In this document: piece after piece, positions 21,840 to 26,831 of the stretch
Layout: each line of letters starts with the position of its first letter
Numbering within the stretch: position 1 is the stretch's first letter
DNA from: Collinsella sp.
Lineage (GTDB): Bacteria; Actinomycetota; Coriobacteriia; Coriobacteriales; Coriobacteriaceae
Length of the DNA: 26,831 bases
Direction of reading: 5' to 3'
Assembly (NCBI GenBank): GCA_019414645.1
Contig: DXLP01000024.1
Location: 7,038-33,868, forward strand
Made by a program: the position numbers and the translations under genes
The notes under the pieces: model-generated
Databases searched by the model: none
The model's input: only the letters and a program-made list of their open reading frames with translations
Told to the model about the DNA's origin: nothing

Positions 21840-23006
21840 ATGTTCGAGAAGAGTGTCGAGGAGCTCACCGAGCTCGGCGCCCAGATCACCACGGCCGAGA
21901 TTGCTCAGCAGCCCGAGCTTTGGCGTGATACGCTCAACATCTATCGCGAGAACAAGGAGGCCATCGAGGCCTTCCTGGCCGAGGCTCGCGCTATGGGCGA
22001 GGGTCGTCTGTCCGTTGTCTTCACCGGTGCCGGTACGTCCGACTACGTTGGCGATACCTGCGCCCCGTACCTGCGTCACGCTGGCAACACTGATCTCTAC
22101 GACTTTAAGCCCATCGCCACGACCGACATCGTGAGCGCCCCGCGCGACTTCCTGCGCGCCGAGGATCCCACGCTCGTGGTTTCCTTTGCCCGCTCTGGCA
22201 ACAGCCCCGAGAGCCTTGCCGCCGTTGCCGTTGCCAAGGAGCTCGTCCACAACGTCAAGTTCCTCAACATCACCTGCGCTCCCGAGGGCAAGCTTGCCGT
22301 CGAGTCTGCCGATGATCCCAATGCGCTGACGCTGCTCATTCCGCGCGCCAACGACAAGGGCTTCGCCATGACCGGTTCTTATTCCTGCATGACCCTGCTC
22401 TCCACCCTTATTTTCGACACTGCCTCTGACGAGCAGAAGGCCGAGTGGGTCGAGACGATTGCCAAGATGGGCGAGGAGGTCATCTCCCGTGAGCCCGAGA
22501 TCGCCGATTACCTGGCTGGCGATTTCAACCGCGTGACCTACTTGGGTTCTGGCTCCTTCGGTGGCCTTGCTCAGGAGAGCCAGCTCAAGATCCTCGAGCT
22601 CGCTCACGGTCTGGTCGCTACTTCCTACGACACCTCCATGGGCTATCGTCACGGACCTAAGTCCTTCGTCGACGATAAGACGCTCGTCTTCGTGTTCGTC
22701 AACAACGACGCCTACACCCGTCAGTACGACATCGACATCCTCAACGAGATCGGTGGCGACGAGATCGCTCAGCACACCATCGCCGTTCAGCAGGAAGGTG
22801 CCACCGTCTATGAGGGTGAGTCCTTCACCTTTAAGGGCTACGAGGCACTTCCCGAGGGTTACCTTGCTCTGCCGTTCGTGATGTTTGCCCAGGCTATCAG
22901 CCTGCTCAACTCCGTCCGCGTGGGCAACACGCCCGATACGCCGAGCCCCACCGGCACGGTCAACCGCGTGGTTAAGGGCGTGACGATTCACCCCTTCACC
23001 GCTTAA
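21840..23006 (+). CDS. agaS: AgaS: galactosamine-6-phosphate deaminase/isomerase
   Basis: The 388-residue protein has two SIS sugar-isomerase domains. The first has VVFTGAGTSDYVGD and SFARSGNSPESLAAV, the second VTYLGSGSFGGLAQESQLKILEL and YRHGPKSFVDD. The C-terminus (GNTPDTPSPTGTVNRVVKGVTIHP) closely resembles the E. coli AgaS end as I recall it. AgaS converts galactosamine-6-phosphate to tagatose-6-phosphate with release of ammonia. Fructosamine-type SIS enzymes are the next alternative. Its own promoter carries the GntR operator, and a terminator follows it. Confidence 0.9.
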   Translation: MFEKSVEELTELGAQITTAEIAQQPELWRDTLNIYRENKEAIEAFLAEARAMGEGRLSVVFTGAGTSDYVGDTCAPYLRHAGNTDLYDFKPIATTDIVSAPRDFLRAEDPTLVVSFARSGNSPESLAAVAVAKELVHNVKFLNITCAPEGKLAVESADDPNALTLLIPRANDKGFAMTGSYSCMTLLSTLIFDTASDEQKAEWVETIAKMGEEVISREPEIADYLAGDFNRVTYLGSGSFGGLAQESQLKILELAHGLVATSYDTSMGYRHGPKSFVDDKTLVFVFVNNDAYTRQYDIDILNEIGGDEIAQHTIAVQQEGATVYEGESFTFKGYEALPEGYLALPFVMFAQAISLLNSVRVGNTPDTPSPTGTVNRVVKGVTIHPFTA

Positions 23007-23024
23007 TCGCGTCCCCCTGTAAGG

Positions 23025-23061
23025 GCGCCCGTCCGCTCATAACGGCGGGCGGGCGCTTTTT
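23025..23061 (+). terminator. Intrinsic terminator after agaS
   Basis: GCGCCCG (23025-23031) pairs with CGGGCGC (23050-23056), extended by CCGC/GCGG inside, followed by T5. nagA is thus at least partly a separate unit. A TATAAG at 23079-23084 may be its -10, without a clear -35. Confidence 0.85.
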
Positions 23062-23123
23062 GTTTTACGTGAGCTGGGTATAAGCATTACCACAGTCAAC
23101 TGCTTTAGAAGCGAGGAGTGCAT

Positions 23124-24293
23124 ATGAGCACGTACGCAATTAAGGCTGACAAGTTCTTCTTGCCGGCAGGCCCGCAACTGGGCGGCTATCTTATGGTCGA
23201 GGATGGCGTTTTTGGCGCCTGGCAGGCCGACGAGCCCTCTTGCGAGATTAAGGACTACACGGGATCGTGGATCGCACCGGGTATGGTCGATACTCACATC
23301 CATGGCTTCTACAACCACTCAACTACCGATAACGATCCCGAGGGCATCGATATCAGCTCAACCGAGCTCGCCCGTCGCGGTACCACCAGCTGGCTGCCCA
23401 CGACGTTCACCGATGGCGTCGAACAGATCAAGGATGCCTGCGCCGCCATCGCTCAGGCGGACGAGGGTCGCGGCCCCGACTTCTGCGGTGCCCGCATTCA
23501 GGGCATCTACCTGGAGGGCCCCTTCTTTACCATGAAGCACGTGGGCGCGCAGAACCCCGCTTACCTGATTGACCCCTCCGAGGAGGTTTTCGACCAGTGG
23601 CAGGAGGCTGCGGGCGGTCGCATCGTTAAGAGCGCCATGGCCGCCGAGCGCGACGGTGCCGCTGCTTATGCGGCTGCTCTGAACGCCAAGGGCGTGGTGA
23701 CCAGCATCGGTCACTCCGACGCCACCTACGATGAGTGCATCGCCGCTATCAATGCCGGTGCCAGCTGCTTTACGCATACCTATAACGGCCAGCGCGGTCT
23801 GCATCACCGTGAGCCCGGTGTCGTGGGTGCTGCCATGTCCACGCCCGAGACCTACGCCGAGATCATCTGTGACGGCAAGCACGTAAACCCTGCCGCCATC
23901 AAGGCACTGCTGCAGGCAAAGGGCTGGCAGCACACGGTGCTCATCACCGACTGCCTGGGCTGCGGCGGCATGCCCGAGGGCAGCTACACCAGTGGTGGCA
24001 TGGACGTCATCATGAAGGACAACCTGTGCTGGCTCGCCGACGGCAAAAGCATTGCCGGCTCGGTGCTCACGCTTGCCCAGGGCGTCAAGAACATTGTCGA
24101 TTGGGGCATCGCCAGCGCTGATATCGCCATTCGCATGGCAACCGAGGTGCCGGCTCGCTCTGCGCACATCGAGGATAAGTGCGGCAGCATCATGCCGGGT
24201 CGCGACGCCGACTTTGTCGTGTTCGACCATGAGCTCACCCTCGTCGAGACGTATGTTGGCGGCCAGAGCGTCGGCAACGCCTTTACCGAGTAA
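23124..24293 (+). CDS. nagA: N-acetylglucosamine/galactosamine-6-phosphate deacetylase
   Basis: The 389-residue amidohydrolase removes acetate from GlcNAc-6-P or GalNAc-6-P. Metal and catalytic residues are visible: H58 and H60 (DTHIHGF), E131 (LEGPF), H197 (GHSDAT), H218 (THTYNG) and D276 (ITDC). The THTYNG...HHREPG and TDCLGCGG segments differ from the usual NagA forms (H.FNAM and TDAM), which could reflect a galacto-specific AgaA role. That is an inference. The ATG is 5 nt after GAGGAG; a GTG two codons earlier overlaps that site and is rejected. It probably supplies galactosamine-6-phosphate to AgaS. Confidence 0.9.
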   Translation: MSTYAIKADKFFLPAGPQLGGYLMVEDGVFGAWQADEPSCEIKDYTGSWIAPGMVDTHIHGFYNHSTTDNDPEGIDISSTELARRGTTSWLPTTFTDGVEQIKDACAAIAQADEGRGPDFCGARIQGIYLEGPFFTMKHVGAQNPAYLIDPSEEVFDQWQEAAGGRIVKSAMAAERDGAAAYAAALNAKGVVTSIGHSDATYDECIAAINAGASCFTHTYNGQRGLHHREPGVVGAAMSTPETYAEIICDGKHVNPAAIKALLQAKGWQHTVLITDCLGCGGMPEGSYTSGGMDVIMKDNLCWLADGKSIAGSVLTLAQGVKNIVDWGIASADIAIRMATEVPARSAHIEDKCGSIMPGRDADFVVFDHELTLVETYVGGQSVGNAFTE

Positions 24294-24305
24294 CGATAGA
24301 AAAGG

Positions 24306-24337
24306 ACGGCGGGCCCGAATCTGCTCGGACCCGCCGT
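24306..24337. terminator. Terminator between convergent nagA and flavodoxin genes
   Basis: ACGGCGGG (24306-24313) pairs with CCCGCCGT (24330-24337), with inner CCGA/TCGG. The T-rich tail (CCTTTTCTATC) lies on the minus strand, so it mainly ends the flavodoxin gene. Confidence 0.75.
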
Positions 24338-24368
24338 ATGGGTTAAACGCTCAAAAGCACCTTAACAG

Positions 24369-24953
24369 TTACAGCTTGTTAGCGATCTTCTTTGCCGTGC
24401 GCTTGACGCCGGCCACAAGACCCCCCGCGGGATGCTCCTTTTCGTATGCTAGACGCTTCTCGCGCTTGGCGTACTCTTCGACGATGATGTCGCCATACTC
24501 GTCTTCGATCTTGTCGAAGAAGTCGACGGCGCCCTTAATTTCCTCAGCGGTCGGGTGTCCCTTCTGGACGCCGCCGGTGAGTTTGAACGGCCCCCACGTA
24601 TCAAAGCCGGGACAGCCGTAGACGCCCATAAAGATGGCCTGCCTCATGCGGCAGATGCCATCGATATCCTTGCCGTACCACTTGTTTTTGCCACCGTAGG
24701 TCATAAGGCCAAACACCTTGTCCTGCGGCTGCAGCACGTTCGTGAGCACGCGCGCCATATCTTTGTCGATCTCGGAGTAATAGATGCCCGTGGCGACACC
24801 GATCAGATGGTATTCGTGCAGGTCGGGGTACTCGTTTTTACCGAGTGACTTCACGTCGAGGGTATCGATCTCGGGGTGCGCCTCGACGATGGCGTCCACG
24901 AGCTTTTTCGTATTGCCGTGGTGGTGTGAGGCATAAAGGATGATGGTTCGCAT
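24369..24953 (-). CDS. Flavodoxin-family protein
   Basis: The 194-residue protein has a flavodoxin fold. TIILYASHHHGNTKKL near the N-terminus is the FMN phosphate loop, LIGVATGIYYSEIDKDM the next loop, and VFGLMTYGGKNKW the third. It probably carries electrons with FMN, but the partner is unknown. The C-terminus is basic (KRTAKKIANKL). The ATG at 24953 is 7 nt after GAAAGG. The frame stays open for 196 codons further upstream, but that part is antisense to the epimerase and is not protein-like. It lies between sugar genes but on the opposite strand, so a role in the pathway is not implied. Confidence 0.85.
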   Translation of the reverse strand: MRTIILYASHHHGNTKKLVDAIVEAHPEIDTLDVKSLGKNEYPDLHEYHLIGVATGIYYSEIDKDMARVLTNVLQPQDKVFGLMTYGGKNKWYGKDIDGICRMRQAIFMGVYGCPGFDTWGPFKLTGGVQKGHPTAEEIKGAVDFFDKIEDEYGDIIVEEYAKREKRLAYEKEHPAGGLVAGVKRTAKKIANKL

Positions 24954-25109
24954 AAGAAGGCCTTTCAGCTGTAATTGCATCAATGTCTGTATGGTACCCC
25001 GTTGCATGGCTGGGAAACCGGACGCATCGATGAACGTGCGGGTTTGTCCTTTGGTCAGGGCCGAGACGGGTTCTTGCGAGCAAAAAGCAGTTGTTCGAAA
25101 GGATGGACA

Positions 25110-25991
25110 ATGGAATACGCTCTCTCCAACGATTCGATTTCTATCAAGGTCTCCACGGCCGGTGGTTCGTTTACCTCGATTGAGGCTGGAGGTCGCGAGT
25201 ACTTGTGGCAGGGCGATCCCGCCGTGTGGTCCGGCCAGGCACCGATTTGCTTCCCGATTTGCGGAGGTTTGCGCGATAACAGCGCCATGACGTTTGCCGG
25301 ACATCATGTGAAGCTCGCCCGCCATGGGTTTGCGCGCAAACAGGAGTGGAAGCTGCTGAGCCAGAGCGAGAACGAGCTGGCGATGTGCCTGGCTTCGGAG
25401 GATAACGCCGCGCTGCTGAGCGATTATCCGTATCCGTTTAAGCTTGTCGCCCGCTATACGCTCGAGGACGCCGCCGTGCGCGTCTCCTATGAGGTTACCA
25501 ACGAGGGCACCGAGGACATGCCTTTCTTTATCGGTGGACACCCCGGCTTTAGGTGCCCGCTCGATGAGGGCGAGGCCTATACGGACTACGAGTTGCGTTT
25601 TGAGAAAGACGAGGCTGCTGAGCTTTGCACTGCCGTCCCCTCGACTGGCTTGATTGACGTGACCAACCGCTCCAAGAACCCCATGGTGGGAAAGACGCTG
25701 CCTCTGTCACATGAGCTCTTCGATTTTGCGGAGACCATCTTTGACGTGCTCGAGAGCCGTCAGGTCACGCTTTCCAAAAAGGGCGAGGACAAGGGTGTTC
25801 GCCTGAGCTTTGAGGGCTTCCCGTACCTCATTGTGTGGAGCAAGCCCGAGGGTGATTTTGTGGCAGTTGAGCCCTGGGGCGGTCTTTCGACCTGCTCCGA
25901 TGAGGACGACGTGCTTGAGCACAAGCGCGGCTGCCTTATCGCCAAGCCCAAAGAAACCATCGTGCGCTCGTTCACAATCGAGATTCTGTAG
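25110..25991 (+). CDS. Aldose 1-epimerase family protein, LacX type
   Basis: The 293-residue protein belongs to the galactose mutarotase superfamily, in the LacX-like branch: GGSFTSIEAGGREYLWQGDPAVWSGQAPICFPICGGLRD, LARHGFARKQEW, FFIGGHPGFRCPLDEGE and VAVEPWGGLSTCSDE. The Arg-His pair in RHGF, His in GGHPGF and Glu in VEPW are the expected catalytic set. Mutarotases interconvert alpha and beta anomers. lacX is found next to the tagatose-6-phosphate pathway genes in lactococci, and here too a LacC-like kinase follows after 59 nt. The ATG at 25110 has AAAGGA 6 nt upstream; an earlier in-frame ATG gives an unlike leader. Confidence 0.88.
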   Translation: MEYALSNDSISIKVSTAGGSFTSIEAGGREYLWQGDPAVWSGQAPICFPICGGLRDNSAMTFAGHHVKLARHGFARKQEWKLLSQSENELAMCLASEDNAALLSDYPYPFKLVARYTLEDAAVRVSYEVTNEGTEDMPFFIGGHPGFRCPLDEGEAYTDYELRFEKDEAAELCTAVPSTGLIDVTNRSKNPMVGKTLPLSHELFDFAETIFDVLESRQVTLSKKGEDKGVRLSFEGFPYLIVWSKPEGDFVAVEPWGGLSTCSDEDDVLEHKRGCLIAKPKETIVRSFTIEIL

Positions 25992-26050
25992 TCGCATGTA
26001 GCCAATTCGTTTTGCAAGGCATAAGGAGCCTGCGAGATAAGGAGCTAGAA

Positions 26051-26831
26051 ATGATCCTCACCGTTACGATGAACCCGTCCGTCGATACGCGCTATCAGCT
26101 CGATGAGCTCATTATCGACGACGTCAACCGCGTGACGCCCGAAAAGACCGCCGGCGGTAAGGGCCTCAACGTGGCCCGCGTCCTGGGCCAGCTGGGCGAC
26201 GATGTCGTGGCAACCGGCTTGCTTGGTGGTCATATGGGCGCCTATATGGCCGAGCTCATGGATGCTAACGGCATTAAGAATGATTTTGTGCCCATCAAGG
26301 GCGAGACTCGCATTTGTCTCAACATCCTTCATGCTGGCAACCAGACCGAGTTGCTCGAGAGCGGCCCGACGATTGCCCCCGAGGAACTCGATGCCTTTAC
26401 CGCCAAGTTCGCCGAGCTTGCGAGTAAGGCCGATGTCGTTACCATCTCGGGTTCGCTGCCCCGCGGCGTCGAGGCGGACTACTACGCCAAGATTACGGGC
26501 ATTGCTGAGAACGCCGGCGCCAAGGTGCTGCTTGATACCTCGGGCGCCTCGCTCGAGGCTGCGCTCAAGTCCGAGGTCAAGCCTGAGCTGGTCAAGCCTA
26601 ACCTGACCGAGATCAACGGCCTTCTGGGCACGAGCTTTACCACCGACGATGTGGACGAGCTCCGTTCCGCGCTCGCCTCTGACGCCCGCTTCTCCGATAT
26701 CCCCTGGGTCGTCGTATCCATGGGCGCTGCCGGCTCCGTTGGTTTCCATAACGGCCGTGCGTTCCGCGCCAAGACGCCCGATATCCCCGCCGTTAACGCT
26801 ACGGGCTCTGGCGATTCGACCATTGCCGGCT
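26051..26831 (+). CDS. LacC/1-phosphofructokinase-family hexose kinase (3' end outside window)
   Basis: The first 260 residues are seen. This is a PfkB-type sugar kinase: MILTVTMNPSVDTRY at the start, TAGGKGLNVARVLGQLG near residue 33, ISGSLPRGV, KPNLTEI, and the catalytic NATGSGDS close to the window end. The family covers tagatose-6-phosphate kinase (LacC) and 1-phosphofructokinase (FruK). With agaS nearby and a LacX-type neighbour, phosphorylation of tagatose-6-phosphate is favoured. AAGGAG lies 6 nt before the ATG, and a second ATAAGGAGC copy occurs 20 nt earlier. The aldolase needed next is not in the window. Confidence 0.9.
   Translation, partial: MILTVTMNPSVDTRYQLDELIIDDVNRVTPEKTAGGKGLNVARVLGQLGDDVVATGLLGGHMGAYMAELMDANGIKNDFVPIKGETRICLNILHAGNQTELLESGPTIAPEELDAFTAKFAELASKADVVTISGSLPRGVEADYYAKITGIAENAGAKVLLDTSGASLEAALKSEVKPELVKPNLTEINGLLGTSFTTDDVDELRSALASDARFSDIPWVVVSMGAAGSVGFHNGRAFRAKTPDIPAVNATGSGDSTIAG

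Noticed and set aside
24954..25541. Open frame extending the minus-strand flavodoxin by 196 codons upstream
   Set aside because: It is antisense to the aldose epimerase, reads unlike a protein, and a good start with ribosome binding site exists at 24953.

Overview
The window looks like a chromosomal segment of a GC-rich gut actinobacterium of the Coriobacteriia, most likely Collinsella or a close relative. This rests on GC-rich codon use, the order topA - tmk - holB - ricT, and a mannose-family PTS / GalNAc-type amino-sugar locus. No database search was possible, so the genus is an inference. No tRNA, rRNA, CRISPR array, phage module or intact insertion sequence was seen.

Left part (1-6.5 kb): the 3' end of topA (four zinc ribbons and a Lys/Ala tail), a convergent zinc-ribbon membrane protein, then the compact series tmk - holB - ricT and comF. 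Two long perfect intergenic palindromes (765-823 and 1885-1953) share a TAGGGAC core.

Middle part (6.5-16 kb): a predicted nuclease-fold protein, a 217-bp AT-rich element with 29-bp terminal inverted repeats (MITE-like), a stretch of about 325 nt with a good promoter and many stems (candidate structured RNA, possibly raiA-type because it lies between comF and hpf/raiA), an orphan family-3 solute-binding lipoprotein, long-form hpf, a DegV protein, a beta-hydroxyacid dehydrogenase carrying a 53-residue His/Cys tail, a small membrane protein, a HEAT-repeat-like protein, an NAD-type isocitrate dehydrogenase, and a membrane-anchored SurA-like protein. A divergent XRE regulator / DUF2975 pair follows on the minus strand.

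Right part (17-26.8 kb): an amino-sugar uptake and catabolism locus. A complete mannose-family PTS (IIA, IIB, IIC, IID) with a YajC-like gene embedded after IIA is followed by a GntR/HutC regulator, agaS, a nagA/agaA-type deacetylase, a flavodoxin (minus strand), a LacX-type aldose epimerase and a LacC/1-phosphofructokinase-family kinase cut by the window edge. Read together they give PTS import and phosphorylation of GalNAc (or GlcNAc/GalN), deacetylation, AgaS deamination/isomerisation to tagatose-6-phosphate, and phosphorylation to tagatose-1,6-bisphosphate. The same 12-base dyad TGGTTACTACCA lies upstream of both the PTS operon and agaS and is the likely operator of the GntR protein. The 450-bp region before the PTS operon is unusually dense in dyads, and a hairpin covers the IIA ribosome binding site.
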